Source: Candidatus Gastranaerophilales bacterium
Lineage (GTDB): Bacteria; Cyanobacteriota; Vampirovibrionia; Gastranaerophilales; Gastranaerophilaceae
Assembly: GCA_944326685.1 (NCBI GenBank)
Contig: CALVEV010000035.1
Coordinates: 32,276 to 96,275 of the forward strand
DNA length: 64,000 nt
Direction of reading: 5' to 3'
Position numbers and translations under genes: made by a program. The stretch's first letter is position 1; every line of letters begins with the position of its first letter. The notes below the pieces were generated by a model, which did no database searches, was not told the origin of the DNA, and worked only from the letters and a program-made list of their open reading frames with translations. Shown piece by piece: positions 51,159 to 61,535 of the stretch.

Positions 51159-53999
51159 ATGAACGATAAAATTACGATAAAGGGAGCAAGGGAACATAAC
51201 CTTAAAAATGTATCTTTAGAGATTCCTAAAAATGAGTTAATCGTATTTACCGGAGTTTCAGGTTCGGGAAAAAGTTCACTTGCATTTGATACAATTTTTG
51301 CAGAAGGACAAAGACGATATGTAGAGAGTCTTTCAACTTATGCTCGTCAATTTTTAGGACAAATGGATAAACCTGATGTCGATAATATTGATGGGCTCAC
51401 TCCTGCAATATCTATTGATCAAAAATCTACTAGTAATAACCCTCGTTCAACTGTTGGTACTGTAACAGAAATTTATGATTATTTAAGACTTCTTTTTGCT
51501 CGTGTTGGAACTCCATATTGTCCTCAATGCGGAGCAGAAATTAAACCTCAAACTATTGACGAGATTGTTAATAGTATAATGAAAAATCCTGAGGGGACTA
51601 AAATTCAAATTATGGCACCTGTTGCAAGAGGCAAAAAGGGTGAATTTTTATCTCTGTTTGAGGAACTTAGACAAGAAGGTTTTGCAAGGGTTAAAATCGA
51701 TGGAGAGATATACAATATTGATGAAGATGAAGTTAAACTTGCAAAAACTAAAAAACATGATATTTATGTTGTAGTTGACCGTGTTGTTGTTAAAGAGTCT
51801 GCAAAATCAAGAATTGCTGATAGTGTTCAAACTGCTCTTAAAAAAGCTGATGGGGTTACTGTTGTTGATGTAATCGGACAGGGTGAAGTTATTTACAGTG
51901 AAAAATTAGCTTGTGAACATTGTAATTTAAGTTTTGAAGAATTAGCACCTAGAATATTCAGTTTTAACAGTCCTTATGGTGCGTGTGAAAAGTGTTCAGG
52001 GATTGGAGTTGATTATCAAATATCACCTGATTTGGTTGTACCTGATAGAACAAAATCTATTAATGAGGGTGCAATTTATCCTTGGAGTAAGAGCTCAACT
52101 GATTATTACAAAGATTTGTTGGCATCTGTTTCTATTGAATGCGGGATTAATTTAGATACCCCATTTAAGGATTTGCCTGAAGAACATCAAAAAATAATTT
52201 TATACGGTAGTGATAACATTGTAAAACTTACTGTAAAACAATTTGGTTCTCACAGATACAAAACTCGTTATCAAAGATTTTGCGGAGTTATACCGTTTTT
52301 AATGAAACGATATAACGAGGCAGGTGGCGAATATTGGCGAGAAGAAATAGAAAAATACATGATAACCAAACCTTGCGAGGCTTGTGGCGGTGCAAGACTT
52401 AAACCTTTCCCATTAGCTGTTAGATTAAAAGGTACAACAAAAGAGGTTAATATTCATGAGTTTTGTACAATGCCGATAGATGAGGCTTACGAGTTTGTTT
52501 CAGAATTATATCTTTCATTAACTGATTTTCAGATGAAGATTGCAAAACAAGTTTTAGACGAGATAAGAGCAAGGTTAAAATTCTTGATAGATGTAGGCTT
52601 AAGTTATCTTTCACTTGCAAGAACAGCAGGAACTTTATCAGGTGGTGAAGCTCAAAGAATTCGTCTTGCAACACAAATTGGTAGTGGTTTATCAGGTGTT
52701 TTATATGTATTAGATGAACCTTCTATCGGTTTGCACCAAAAAGATAATGACAGATTAATAAAAACATTAATTCGTTTAAGAAATCTTGGTAACACATTGA
52801 TTGTTGTTGAACACGATGAAGAAACAATGAGAAATGCCGATTACATCGTAGATATTGGACCAAAAGCGGGTGTAAATGGAGGAAGAATTGTTGCTCAAGG
52901 TAGTATGGAAGATATTATGAAAGTTGAGGAATCTATAACAGGAAAATATCTTTCAGGGGAAAAATTCATTCCTATTCCTGATAAATTAAGAGAAGGGAAT
53001 GGAAATTTCTTACAGATAAAAAATGCTCATTTAAACAACCTAAAAAATATTAATTTAGATATTCCACTAGGAAAAATTAATGTTCTAACAGGTGTTTCAG
53101 GTTCCGGAAAATCAACCTTGATGAGTGATATTATATGTCAATATGCAATCCATAAACTAAGAGGAAACAAACCAAAACCTCAAGGAGTTGATGAGATTTT
53201 AGGGTTTGAAAATATTGATAAAATAATTGAAATTGACCAATCTCCAATAGGCAGAACTCCTCGTTCTAACCCTGCAACTTATACAGATGTGTTTACACCA
53301 ATAAGAGAATTGTTTGCAAAAACTAATGAATCAAAAATGCGTGGATATAAAGCAGGACGATTTAGTTTCAATGTAAAAGGCGGGCGTTGCGAGGCTTGTA
53401 AGGGTGATGGGTTATTAAAGATTGAGATGAATTTCTTATCTGATGTTTATGTAAAATGTGATGTTTGTGGTGGTAAGCGCTATAACAGAGAAACATTAGA
53501 AGTTAAATACAAGGGCAAGACTATTTATGATGTTTTGGAAATGAGTGTGAAAGAGGCTTTAGAATTTTTTGACTCTGTTCCTCAAATCAAAAATAAATTA
53601 CAAACATTAAATGATGTTGGTTTGGATTATATCAAACTTGGTCAAAGTGCTACAACATTATCAGGTGGTGAGGCTCAAAGAATTAAACTTGCATCTGAAT
53701 TAAACAAACGAGCAACAGGTAAAACCTTGTATTTATTAGATGAGCCGTCAGTTGGTTTACATTGGGCTGATTTGGATAAATTGATTAAAATTTTACATCA
53801 GCTTGCAGACAATGGAAACACTATTTTAGTTATTGAGCATAATATGGATTTAATCAAAATTGCTGATAACATTATTGATTTAGGCCCTGATGGTGGTGTA
53901 AACGGTGGAACAATTGTTGCACAAGGAACACCAAGCGAAGTTGCTAAAGTAAAAGAATCTTATACAGGTCAATACCTTAAAAAGATATTGAAATTATAG
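51159..53999 (+). CDS. uvrA: UvrABC system protein A
   Basis: 946 residues from ATG 51159; upstream codons to 51117 are in frame, but the family starts at [18 protein letters not shown]. Two ABC ATPase modules are present, with [30 protein letters not shown] and, in the second half, [11 protein letters not shown] and [13 protein letters not shown]. Zinc-finger cysteines (CPQC, CEHC...[27 protein letters not shown]) are intact. It starts nucleotide excision repair. Confidence 0.97.
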   Translation: MNDKITIKGAREHNLKNVSLEIPKNELIVFTGVSGSGKSSLAFDTIFAEGQRRYVESLSTYARQFLGQMDKPDVDNIDGLTPAISIDQKSTSNNPRSTVGTVTEIYDYLRLLFARVGTPYCPQCGAEIKPQTIDEIVNSIMKNPEGTKIQIMAPVARGKKGEFLSLFEELRQEGFARVKIDGEIYNIDEDEVKLAKTKKHDIYVVVDRVVVKESAKSRIADSVQTALKKADGVTVVDVIGQGEVIYSEKLACEHCNLSFEELAPRIFSFNSPYGACEKCSGIGVDYQISPDLVVPDRTKSINEGAIYPWSKSSTDYYKDLLASVSIECGINLDTPFKDLPEEHQKIILYGSDNIVKLTVKQFGSHRYKTRYQRFCGVIPFLMKRYNEAGGEYWREEIEKYMITKPCEACGGARLKPFPLAVRLKGTTKEVNIHEFCTMPIDEAYEFVSELYLSLTDFQMKIAKQVLDEIRARLKFLIDVGLSYLSLARTAGTLSGGEAQRIRLATQIGSGLSGVLYVLDEPSIGLHQKDNDRLIKTLIRLRNLGNTLIVVEHDEETMRNADYIVDIGPKAGVNGGRIVAQGSMEDIMKVEESITGKYLSGEKFIPIPDKLREGNGNFLQIKNAHLNNLKNINLDIPLGKINVLTGVSGSGKSTLMSDIICQYAIHKLRGNKPKPQGVDEILGFENIDKIIEIDQSPIGRTPRSNPATYTDVFTPIRELFAKTNESKMRGYKAGRFSFNVKGGRCEACKGDGLLKIEMNFLSDVYVKCDVCGGKRYNRETLEVKYKGKTIYDVLEMSVKEALEFFDSVPQIKNKLQTLNDVGLDYIKLGQSATTLSGGEAQRIKLASELNKRATGKTLYLLDEPSVGLHWADLDKLIKILHQLADNGNTILVIEHNMDLIKIADNIIDLGPDGGVNGGTIVAQGTPSEVAKVKESYTGQYLKKILKL

Positions 54000-54031
54000 T
54001 TTGATAACTTTTAAAAATGATTAATTATTGA

Positions 54032-54037
54032 TACACT
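54032..54037 (+). promoter_or_regulatory. Candidate -10 element of leaderless umuC
   Basis: TACACT lies six bases before the ATG with no ribosome site, following the same arrangement as other leaderless candidates. Confidence 0.4.
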
Positions 54038-54043
54038 ATTGTT

Positions 54044-55207
54044 ATGGCACGCATAATAGCATTGGTAGATTGTGATTCGTTTTTCGTAACCTGTGAGCAG
54101 GCAGTAGAGCCAAAGCTCAAAGGTCAACCTGTTTGTGTCCTTTCAAACAATGAGGGGTGCGTTATTTCTCGTTCGCGTGAAGCTAAAAAAATGGGGGTTA
54201 AAATGGGGATGCCATATTTTATGGCAAAAAAAGAATTCCCCAAAGCCATATACATAAAAGCAGAACACGAGAGATATCGTTGGTTTTCAAAGCGTGTAAT
54301 GGATTGTTTGAGAGAATTTTCGCCAGATGTTTAAGTTTATTCAATTGATGAAGCATTTATTGATTTAACTGGCACAAGAAAGCTTTATCAAAAGAATTAT
54401 CTTGATATTGCAAGAATGATAAAGGAAACAATAAAAGAAAAAACTGATATTGATGTATCTATTGGGATAAGTCTTACTAAAACTTTAGCAAAACTAGCAA
54501 GTGACAAAGCTAAAAATACAGGCGGAATTTATGCAATAGGTTCAAGAAAAATTATAAAAGAAATGCGAACAACAAAAGTTGAAGAAATTTGGGGAGTAGG
54601 TCGCCAAACATACAAATTCTGCCAAAGATGGGGAATTCTAAACGGAACAGATTTAATTTCTCGCTCTGATGAATGGTTAAAAGCAAAACTTGGAAAAGTT
54701 GGAGTTGAATTAAAACATGAGCTTATAGGTCAAGTTGTGTCACCTGTTTCAAATAAATATGAACCTCCAAAATCTATCCAAAATACATCTGCAATAGGTG
54801 GTTTCACATCAGATATATCAATCATAAAATCAGAAATTTCTCGACATATTCATAATGCTTGTTCAAGATTAAGAAAGCATAACGGGAAATGTACAATAGT
54901 TGGAGTAATGTTAAGAACAAAAGATTTTTATGTTTATACAAAGCGTAAAACTCTACTTCAACCAACAAATTTTGAATTAACAGTTCAAAACGAAATCTCA
55001 GAACTTTTAGATGCAATTTATTCATCAGGTACACTATATCGAAGTACAGGTGTAATGCTCGAAGGATTAACTTATAACGCAGAAGAACAGTTATTTTTGT
55101 TTGATACTAGTTCAGACAAAGATGAAAAACTTGCGAAATGTATTGATAGAATAGAAGAAAAATTCGGCAAAAACTCTATCAAAACAGGTTTTTATAGGGG
55201 AAAATAA
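54044..55207 (+). pseudogene. umuC: Y-family DNA polymerase UmuC, interrupted by an in-frame stop
   Basis: The frame encodes a complete UmuC-like polymerase apart from one TAA at codon 97 (54332-54334). It is followed in the same frame by VYSIDEAFIDLTG, the catalytic palm motif. The N-terminal half has 'VDCDSFFVTCEQ' and 'SREAKKMGVKMG'; the C-terminal half has SIGISLTKTLAKLASDKAK, GVGRQTYKF and the little-finger region. In relatives a Glu sits at this place, and GAA to TAA is one substitution. It may be a recent loss, a read error or a readthrough codon. No umuD is adjacent. Confidence 0.8.
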
Positions 55208-55249
55208 TTTCAATCAGGTAAACAAAGATTTAAATCCTAATATTTACCC

Positions 55250-55483
55250 CTAGCCTTTGAAGTAGTCACAGATTAGTTCTTTTTTCTTTGGGATAAATTT
55301 CTTTACTGCTTCAACAAGTTTGTTTTTTTGAGCATCTTCTAATTCTTTTTTCAATATAGCTTTTTCTAAAATAGCTTTGTTATAAAGGCTCTCGCACAAA
55401 TCAGATGATTTTAATCTCATCTTAAATTTTTGGATTTGCGATTCTTTTTCCTGTATGTGTTGTTGTAAATGTTTCTTTTTCAA
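55250..55483 (-). CDS. Unlabelled small coiled-coil protein
   Basis: 77 residues, strongly charged, with Lys/Glu/Gln-rich heptads (about 5-60) predicting one long helix. Its TAG stop is followed in frame by GGG TAA ATA, the same 12 bases as after the SNF2 stop and within the uppS end. No ribosome site is obvious. Function unknown. Confidence 0.55.
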   Translation of the reverse strand: MKKKHLQQHIQEKESQIQKFKMRLKSSDLCESLYNKAILEKAILKKELEDAQKNKLVEAVKKFIPKKKELICDYFKG

Positions 55484-55548
55484 AATCGTATTCCTTTGTT
55501 AAAAGTTTAGCATTTTTTTTATTTTTTTTAATCAACTTTTTAGACTAA

Positions 55549-56094
55549 TTAATATACAGGAGCCAAAGCATCTATGCCTAATTTTATAACCCCAAGGTTA
55601 GGTGGCAATAAATACATCTTATCTTCTGTTAGAACCTTGCCAAGAGCTTGTTTAAGGATTTCTTCGTTTAATCCTTCTATGACATTTGTCAAAGCACCCA
55701 ATGCAACCATATTAGCAAGTTTATTATATCCTGATTCATTTGCTATATCTGTCATTGGTAGTGATAAATATTTTATATCTTTTCTTGATTTATTTTCTTT
55801 AACAAGAGTTTTGTTAGAAAAAATTAACCCACCTTGTTTAACTTTAGGTAAAAACCTATCAAACGACAATTGGTTTAAAACAATAATACAATCAGCATTT
55901 TCTTTATGAACAGAACTTACTTCATCATCAGAAATAACAATCTCACAATTAACTGTTCCGCCTCTCATTTCAGCACCATAGCAAGGGTACCAAGTTACAT
56001 TTTTACCCATTAACATAAATGCGTTTGCAAGAACTTTCCCTGCAAATAAAATCCCTTGTCCGCCAAAACCTGCGAGTATGAAATTTTGTTCCAT
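55549..56094 (-). CDS. 2-oxoacid:ferredoxin oxidoreductase gamma subunit
   Basis: 181 residues of the catalytic gamma domain (ILAGFGGQGILFAGKVLANA at the start, GAEMRGGTVNCEIVISDDEV). It is the last gene of a four-gene operon (ferredoxin, alpha, beta, gamma). The complex oxidises a 2-oxoacid to acyl-CoA and reduces ferredoxin. Starts at the stop of the beta subunit. Confidence 0.92.
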   Translation of the reverse strand: MEQNFILAGFGGQGILFAGKVLANAFMLMGKNVTWYPCYGAEMRGGTVNCEIVISDDEVSSVHKENADCIIVLNQLSFDRFLPKVKQGGLIFSNKTLVKENKSRKDIKYLSLPMTDIANESGYNKLANMVALGALTNVIEGLNEEILKQALGKVLTEDKMYLLPPNLGVIKLGIDALAPVY

Positions 56095-56846
56095 TATTCT
56101 TTTACCTCAGCTGTTACGTCTTTATATACTCCAAGAGGGTATATTTCTATCATTTCTTTTCTAAGTCTTTCATGAGCTTGATCAGGAGTCATTTTCCAGT
56201 TAGTAGGACAAGTTCCTAAAACTTCAATAAATGTTAATCCTAAACCTTTTTGTTGAATTTCAAACGCTTTTCTAAACGCTTTCTTTGCTTGATTAATGTG
56301 CGCTACTGAATCAACAGCAACTCTTGCAGAAAAAGCTGTCCCATCACATAATGCAATTTGTTCTGCAACATGGATTGGATAACCATAAGTGCCTGTAAAT
56401 CTTCCCATAGGTGAAGTTGTAGTTTTTTGACCCAACAAAGTTGTTGGTCCCATTTGACCACCTGTCATACCGTAGGTTGTATTGTTTATACAAATACCTG
56501 TAATCTTTTCACCTCTTAATGCAGCATGCATAGATTCTGCTAAACCAATTGATGCAAAATCACCATCACCTTGATAAGTGAATACAAACTTATTAGGTCT
56601 AGCTCTTTTAACACCTGTTGCCTCAGCCATTGCACGACCGTGAGGAGATTCTATACAATCTATATCAAGAAAATCATACAAGAATACAGAACATCCGATT
56701 GATGTTGCACAAATTGTATCTTCTCTTAAATTCATCTCATCAAGTAATTCTGCAATTATTCTCACAACTATTCCATGGTCACATCCTGGACAGAATGTAA
56801 ATCTTGAACCCTTTTTTATTGATTCCGGAATTTTAAACACTTGCAT
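56094..56846 (-). CDS. 2-oxoacid:ferredoxin oxidoreductase beta subunit (TPP-binding)
   Basis: 250 residues. The TPP/Mg2+ motif GDGDFASIG...NN (about 90-120), the Fe-S-linked CPGCDHG near the N-terminus and the TPTT-type 'TTYGMTGGQ' are present. It overlaps alpha by 14 bases and gamma by one. Whether the substrate is 2-oxoglutarate or a branched 2-oxoacid cannot be decided from this subunit. Confidence 0.93.
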   Translation of the reverse strand: MQVFKIPESIKKGSRFTFCPGCDHGIVVRIIAELLDEMNLREDTICATSIGCSVFLYDFLDIDCIESPHGRAMAEATGVKRARPNKFVFTYQGDGDFASIGLAESMHAALRGEKITGICINNTTYGMTGGQMGPTTLLGQKTTTSPMGRFTGTYGYPIHVAEQIALCDGTAFSARVAVDSVAHINQAKKAFRKAFEIQQKGLGLTFIEVLGTCPTNWKMTPDQAHERLRKEMIEIYPLGVYKDVTAEVKE

Positions 56847-57903
56847 AATTTTTCTCCAATATATTTTTTACTCCATGAGTAATTTCTTCAACACTTAACC
56901 ATTGACCTACAGGTCTATTGATTAAATCTACTTTAGCTTGACCATTTACTGCGATTTTAACATCGTTTACCATTTGTCCCATATTCATTTCAACAACAAT
57001 GATATTAGGGATTTTAGCCGCCAATTCACTTATTCTCTTTGTTGGGAATGGTGAAAGAGTTATAGGTCTTAAGATACCTGCTTTAATGCCTTCTTTTCTT
57101 AATACATTCATAGTTGCTTTAATATTTCTTGTCATACTACCAAATGCAACTATTAAAACATCAGCATCTTCTGTATTCATTTCTTCCCAATCAGTTTCAT
57201 TTTCTTCAATTTGTTTGTATTTAGCAAACAAATCATAAATATGTTGATTTTGTTTTTCTTCTGATGTTGCAACAGAGAATATCGCACGGCCTCCTCTTCC
57301 TTTAGCCCCAGTTAAAGCCCAAGAAGAATTATCAATCTCTGGATAAGGATATTCTCCAAATACTGCAGGTTCCATCATTTGACCCAACAATCCATCAGCT
57401 AGAAGCATGGTTGGATTTCTGTATTTGTGAGCAAGATAAAATGCACGATATGTTAAATCAATACATTCTTGAACTGAAGAAGGAGCTAAAACAGTTAATT
57501 TATAATCGCCGTTTCCTCCACCTTTAACAGCTTGATAATAATCACCTTGCGCAGGATAAATATAACCTAATCCAGGACCTGCTCTCATTACATTTACTAA
57601 AACAACAGGAACTTCATCTGAGCATGCATAAGATAATGCTTCTTGCATTAATGCAACAGCACATGAAGAAGATGTTGTCATGGCTTTTGCACCTGTTGAA
57701 GCTGCACCTAAAACCATGTTTATAGCAGCAAGTTCACTTTCTGCACATACATAGCCTAAACCTTTTTTATACATTGCATCACTTAAATATTCACCTATTT
57801 CAGTTTGTGGAGTTATAGGATACCCGAAATAACATTCCAAACCTGCATTTAGTGCTGCTTGAGCAATGGCAAAATTTCCTTTTACTAATACTTTTTCTTC
57901 CAT
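56833..57903 (-). CDS. 2-oxoacid:ferredoxin oxidoreductase alpha subunit (VorB/KorA type)
   Basis: 356 residues starting with the family pattern 'KGNFAIAQAALNAGLECYFGYPITPQTEI', then AESELAAINMVLGAA and MTTSSS. The sequence resembles the VorB (2-ketoisovalerate) branch most, although KorA (2-oxoglutarate) is very similar. Its ATG directly follows the ferredoxin stop. The complex would feed reduced ferredoxin and acyl-CoA to an anaerobe's metabolism. Confidence 0.9.
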   Translation of the reverse strand: MEEKVLVKGNFAIAQAALNAGLECYFGYPITPQTEIGEYLSDAMYKKGLGYVCAESELAAINMVLGAASTGAKAMTTSSSCAVALMQEALSYACSDEVPVVLVNVMRAGPGLGYIYPAQGDYYQAVKGGGNGDYKLTVLAPSSVQECIDLTYRAFYLAHKYRNPTMLLADGLLGQMMEPAVFGEYPYPEIDNSSWALTGAKGRGGRAIFSVATSEEKQNQHIYDLFAKYKQIEENETDWEEMNTEDADVLIVAFGSMTRNIKATMNVLRKEGIKAGILRPITLSPFPTKRISELAAKIPNIIVVEMNMGQMVNDVKIAVNGQAKVDLINRPVGQWLSVEEITHGVKNILEKNYASV

Positions 57904-58113
57904 TTATTTATGAACCTCAACTATTGCCATGTCTGGACATCTTGTTGCACACATTGCACAACCGATACATTCATGCTTTGGATCATCAAATTCTACTAGA
58001 TAATCACCTAATTTACTTGTTTTTTTACTCTTTTTTATCAATCCTTTTGGACAGGTATTAAGACAAATATAACAAGATTTACACCTATTTTCGTCAATTA
58101 CTATATGTGCCAT
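57904..58113 (-). CDS. 4Fe-4S ferredoxin-type subunit (delta)
   Basis: 69 residues from ATG 58113 (GGGAG seven bases before; the GTG at 58119 is less likely). Two 4Fe-4S motifs are seen: CxxCxxCxxxCP in the first half and CIGCAMCATRCP in the second. It passes electrons from the 2-oxoacid oxidoreductase to the ferredoxin pool and is first in the operon. Confidence 0.94.
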   Translation of the reverse strand: MAHIVIDENRCKSCYICLNTCPKGLIKKSKKTSKLGDYLVEFDDPKHECIGCAMCATRCPDMAIVEVHK

Positions 58114-58140
58114 ATACACACTCCCATTCCTTATTATTAA

Positions 58141-58149
58141 ATTATAGCA
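58141..58149 (-). promoter_or_regulatory. Extended -10 promoter of the 2-oxoacid oxidoreductase operon
   Basis: On the minus strand TGCTATAAT (extended -10, TGn plus TATAAT) lies 28 bases before the ferredoxin ATG; no clear -35 is seen. Confidence 0.6.
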
Positions 58150-58260
58150 CTAATACATAAATAAAACCCGATTATGAATATTTGTAATCTTTAATTTTTT
58201 ATACCAAATAGATGATTTTTTAATAAAGTTTATAAAGAGTTTTGAAAATAGTCCGTAAAA

Positions 58261-58342
58261 CATAATATGAGAAACCGAAAAGGTTTTTCATACCTCCTCC
58301 CCAAGTCTAGTAGCCGCTCTTAACGAAGACGGCTTTTTTTTA
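58261..58342 (+). ncRNA. Putative small RNA with a C-rich single strand
   Basis: A first hairpin (AAACC, GAAA, GGTTT), then an unpaired CCTCCTCCCC (58293-58302), then a terminator hairpin (AGCCG...CGGCT) with at least seven Ts. The C-rich stretch is the complement of a Shine-Dalgarno sequence, a feature of base-pairing small RNAs. There is no convincing promoter. Confidence 0.5.
58312..58334 (+). terminator. Rho-independent terminator
   Basis: AGCCG and CGGCT pair, extended by TCTT/AAGA around a small bulge, with a TTTTTTTT tail. Confidence 0.85.
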
Positions 58343-58410
58343 TGCTTAATTTAGATTTTAAGATATATTAAATTTTTGCACTATTATTTGATTATGTGCA
58401 TAATTAGAAT

Positions 58411-59316
58411 ATGATAAAAATATGCAAAACCCTAAGTAATGAAGTTTATAATGATACCCTGCCTAAAAACATTGATGGTTGGATTTTGTTTGAGAAAAAT
58501 ACAATCAGAAATATGGAATTAAAATCTGAAGGCAAAGTCATTAAAAAATTAAACATGGCTTACGCCATATACAAAAAAGTGGATGACGTCATTTTAGTTT
58601 TTAGAGGTACTGATGATGTATTAGACTATGTAACAGATGCTCATTTTGTTGTAAAACGCAGACCGCCTTCCATGAAAAAAGCAATAAATATTTATCAAAA
58701 GATTAGAAATAAAAATAAACCTGCAAAAATTTATATAACAGGTCATTCTCTAGGTGGTGCTTATGCTCAAGTTGTTGCAGGAAAAGCCATAGAACAAGGC
58801 GATGAAAACTGTTATTCTATTACATTCAATGCCCCTGGATTAGGATATTATTTTAAGAATAAAATAAAAGAAAAATTCCAAGATAAATTTCTTCAAAATA
58901 TAAATAATTATATTGTCATGAATGATTTTGTTGGAAATTTCAGAGAACATTTAGGCTCATCCTATTATATACAGCCATACCCATTAAATATCCCTATATG
59001 TAACAAAACAGATGATTGTTACACTCCTCATAACTGTATAATCGCTTGTAATGATGAATGTTTAAATGATTATATCTCATGCCCTGAAGGTTGGAATTCA
59101 AAATTGGCATGGTCTATCTTTGTATTTGACGAGGTTGATGTAGATGGGTTTATTGGTATCTTTAAAAAAACATTAGACATCAAAGTTAACAGACACCATC
59201 TAAAAAAAGCCGTTGATTTAATAAAAGAATTGCAAGCTGAAAATAAAATCAAACTTGCAAATCCTTTTAAATTTAAAGCTGGAAAAGTCAAATTAGAACT
59301 AACTGCCAATGTCTAA
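58411..59316 (+). CDS. Class 3 (fungal-type) lipase
   Basis: 301 residues of alpha/beta hydrolase. The nucleophile elbow GHSLGGAYAQ (about 112-121) is preceded by 'DVILVFRGTDD' as in Lipase_3. The Asp is probably in MNDFVG and the His in TPHNC. Residues 195-220 are cysteine-rich (five or more Cys), unusual for a cytoplasmic enzyme without a signal peptide. No ribosome site; CATAAT is six bases before the ATG. It converges on the next gene with a 4-base overlap. Confidence 0.8.
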   Translation: MIKICKTLSNEVYNDTLPKNIDGWILFEKNTIRNMELKSEGKVIKKLNMAYAIYKKVDDVILVFRGTDDVLDYVTDAHFVVKRRPPSMKKAINIYQKIRNKNKPAKIYITGHSLGGAYAQVVAGKAIEQGDENCYSITFNAPGLGYYFKNKIKEKFQDKFLQNINNYIVMNDFVGNFREHLGSSYYIQPYPLNIPICNKTDDCYTPHNCIIACNDECLNDYISCPEGWNSKLAWSIFVFDEVDVDGFIGIFKKTLDIKVNRHHLKKAVDLIKELQAENKIKLANPFKFKAGKVKLELTANV

Positions 59317-60560
59317 ATATCACATGGGGTTAAACCTTGCTTTGTCAATTCCATGATTGGCAAAATAAATTCAGAATCTTCATCATTTTTAGAATCCAAA
59401 GATTGATATGCTACATTTAAAATTTCTATTGCAATATCTTTTGCTAAGATATTTTTAATCTTTGTATCAAGAGCGTTTCTAGGAACAAGAAAACGAAATT
59501 CTTCTATATCTTCAGATGATAAATTCTTCATTAGATATTTAATCTCATTCATTGCATCGTTATTATACAAAATACCTTTGTATATTGCAGGAATTGAATA
59601 TTGTAAACCATTTCCTACACAATCATGATTTCTTATTTCTATAAATTTTCTAAGTCTTACATCAGGAAAATATAAATTTGAATGTAATTTATAATCTTCC
59701 ATTTCAGCTTCATAACCTTGGTATCCATATTTCAAGAATTGTTTGAAAGTTATTTTCCCATCAATATTAATAATTCTGTTATTTCTCATTATAAATATCA
59801 TAGGAGATTCCATTACATTATTAATGTAATTAGTAAAATCATTATCTTGACCTAAATCTGTACCAAATCCACAACGCTCGTTATCCGTATTAAGCCATGC
59901 CAGTCCTCTAAAGGATTTGTAACCAGTGTTAACCCCACCTCGAATAGATGAATTTGCAAATGTTGCAGTCATAAAAGGTGACATAATACTTGCAACATAT
60001 AATTTATTCATTGCATCTTCTTCTGAACTATAATCAATACCAACTTGTATACCTGCGGTTTCTCGCATCATTACATCTGATAAAATTCCCCAAAGATAAT
60101 CTGCCATATATTTGTATCTACGTTTTGGTATAAGTTCAATATTTTTGTATGTTGATACTGGTGATACACCATAATTAACAAGTTGAATCCCATATTTATC
60201 TAAAAGAATATTTAAAACACTATCTATAGATTCTATTTTGTTTTTTAATTCTTTAACTGATTTCTCAGGTTCAATACTATATTCAATCTGAGCTCCTGGC
60301 TCTAGTGTAATTGTGTCATGAAGTTTTTTTAAGCCTATTATATTATTATCATCTAAAATATAATCCCAATTATCAATCTCTGCAAACTCTTTTAATAACT
60401 CACATACCCCAAACAATCCATAATAAGATGAAGCATAATGTGTATCTTTATCTATTGGCAAACGTTCATACTCCATGCCAATAGTTTCTGAATCTTTACA
60501 ACCCTTTTGATATTCTTTCAAAATATCTTCGTAATTTAATTTTTGTTTGCAATAGTTCAT
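59313..60560 (-). CDS. Glutamate-cysteine ligase-like protein
   Basis: 415 residues from ATG 60560, behind AAGGGGA; an in-frame ATG at 60611 is a less likely start. The N-terminal 'IGMEYERLPID' matches the glutamate-cysteine ligase/GCS2 signature, with the core 'LEPGAQIEYSIEPEKS' (ATP and Glu binding) and the later RNHDCVGNGLQYSIPA. It would make gamma-glutamylcysteine, the first step of glutathione. No gshB is near. Confidence 0.83.
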   Translation of the reverse strand: MNYCKQKLNYEDILKEYQKGCKDSETIGMEYERLPIDKDTHYASSYYGLFGVCELLKEFAEIDNWDYILDDNNIIGLKKLHDTITLEPGAQIEYSIEPEKSVKELKNKIESIDSVLNILLDKYGIQLVNYGVSPVSTYKNIELIPKRRYKYMADYLWGILSDVMMRETAGIQVGIDYSSEEDAMNKLYVASIMSPFMTATFANSSIRGGVNTGYKSFRGLAWLNTDNERCGFGTDLGQDNDFTNYINNVMESPMIFIMRNNRIINIDGKITFKQFLKYGYQGYEAEMEDYKLHSNLYFPDVRLRKFIEIRNHDCVGNGLQYSIPAIYKGILYNNDAMNEIKYLMKNLSSEDIEEFRFLVPRNALDTKIKNILAKDIAIEILNVAYQSLDSKNDEDSEFILPIMELTKQGLTPCDI

Positions 60561-60683
60561 AAAATCCCCTTTTCTTTTGAAAGGACACAAACATATAAAT
60601 GTTTGTATCATTTAATCATAATATAAAATTACCAAATTAAAATATAAAAACATTTACCTGTTTGTATTATTATTAATAGTAAG

Positions 60684-61535
60684 ATGGATTACGTAAAAAG
60701 AGCAAAATTTTTTAGAACTAAAAAACGACTAGGTCAAAATTTCCTAGTCAATCCTGATGTAATATCTGATATATTAGATTTTGCAGATATTTCACCTGAT
60801 GATACTGTTTTAGAAATAGGTCCTGGGGTTGGTTTCGTTACAGAACAACTGGTTAAATATGCAAAAAAAGTTATTGCAATTGAGCTTGATGAAGAAGCTA
60901 TCAAAGAATTAGAAAAAATAGAATGTGATAACTTACAAATTATTCATCAAGATATTTTGAAAACCAATATTTGGGAACTTATACCTGAAGGAGAAAAAGT
61001 AAAAGTTGTTGCGAATATTCCATACTATATTACAGCACCAATTATTGCTCATCTTTTAGGTGAAGTTGATGATTTGAATAATAAAAACAGAAACTCAATA
61101 AAAGATATTATTCTTATGGTTCAAGAAGAAGTTGCAAGAAGAGTTGTTGCAGATGAAACAAGTCCTTCTAAAGAATATGGGCTTTTAACAATCCTATCTC
61201 AGTTCTGGGCAGATTGTGAAATTCTAAGACTTGTAGGTCGCCGTTCATTCTATCCGTCACCTAAAGTTAATTCAGCATTAATAGGTTTAAAAATTAATGA
61301 AAAACCTAGATTAGAATTAAGCGATTATTCTCACTTTAGAAGAACGATAAAAGCAGGCTTTGCTCAAAGACGTAAGAATATCAAAAATTGCCTTGTTAAT
61401 GGCGGTTTTGATAAAGATGTTGTAAATTCTGTTCTTGAAAAATTAAATATTGATACAAATACAAGAGCTGAAAATATCTCAATCGAAAAATTCGGAGAAT
61501 TATCAGAAGGTTTGAAAAATGCAAATAAAAGTTAA
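60684..61535 (+). CDS. rsmA: 16S rRNA dimethyladenosine transferase RsmA
   Basis: 283 residues with KKRLGQNFLVNPDV, the SAM motif VLEIGPGVGFVTE, 'NIPYYITAPI' (catalytic NIPYY) and the C-terminal 'FAQRRKNIKNCL'. It dimethylates two adenines in the 16S 3' helix. ispE starts 17 bases before its stop. Confidence 0.97.
   Translation: MDYVKRAKFFRTKKRLGQNFLVNPDVISDILDFADISPDDTVLEIGPGVGFVTEQLVKYAKKVIAIELDEEAIKELEKIECDNLQIIHQDILKTNIWELIPEGEKVKVVANIPYYITAPIIAHLLGEVDDLNNKNRNSIKDIILMVQEEVARRVVADETSPSKEYGLLTILSQFWADCEILRLVGRRSFYPSPKVNSALIGLKINEKPRLELSDYSHFRRTIKAGFAQRRKNIKNCLVNGGFDKDVVNSVLEKLNIDTNTRAENISIEKFGELSEGLKNANKS

Noticed and set aside
54044..55207. Stop-codon reassignment of TAA
   Set aside because: Many genes here end at TAA at the expected family C-terminus (for example bioC and pgk), so TAA still terminates.
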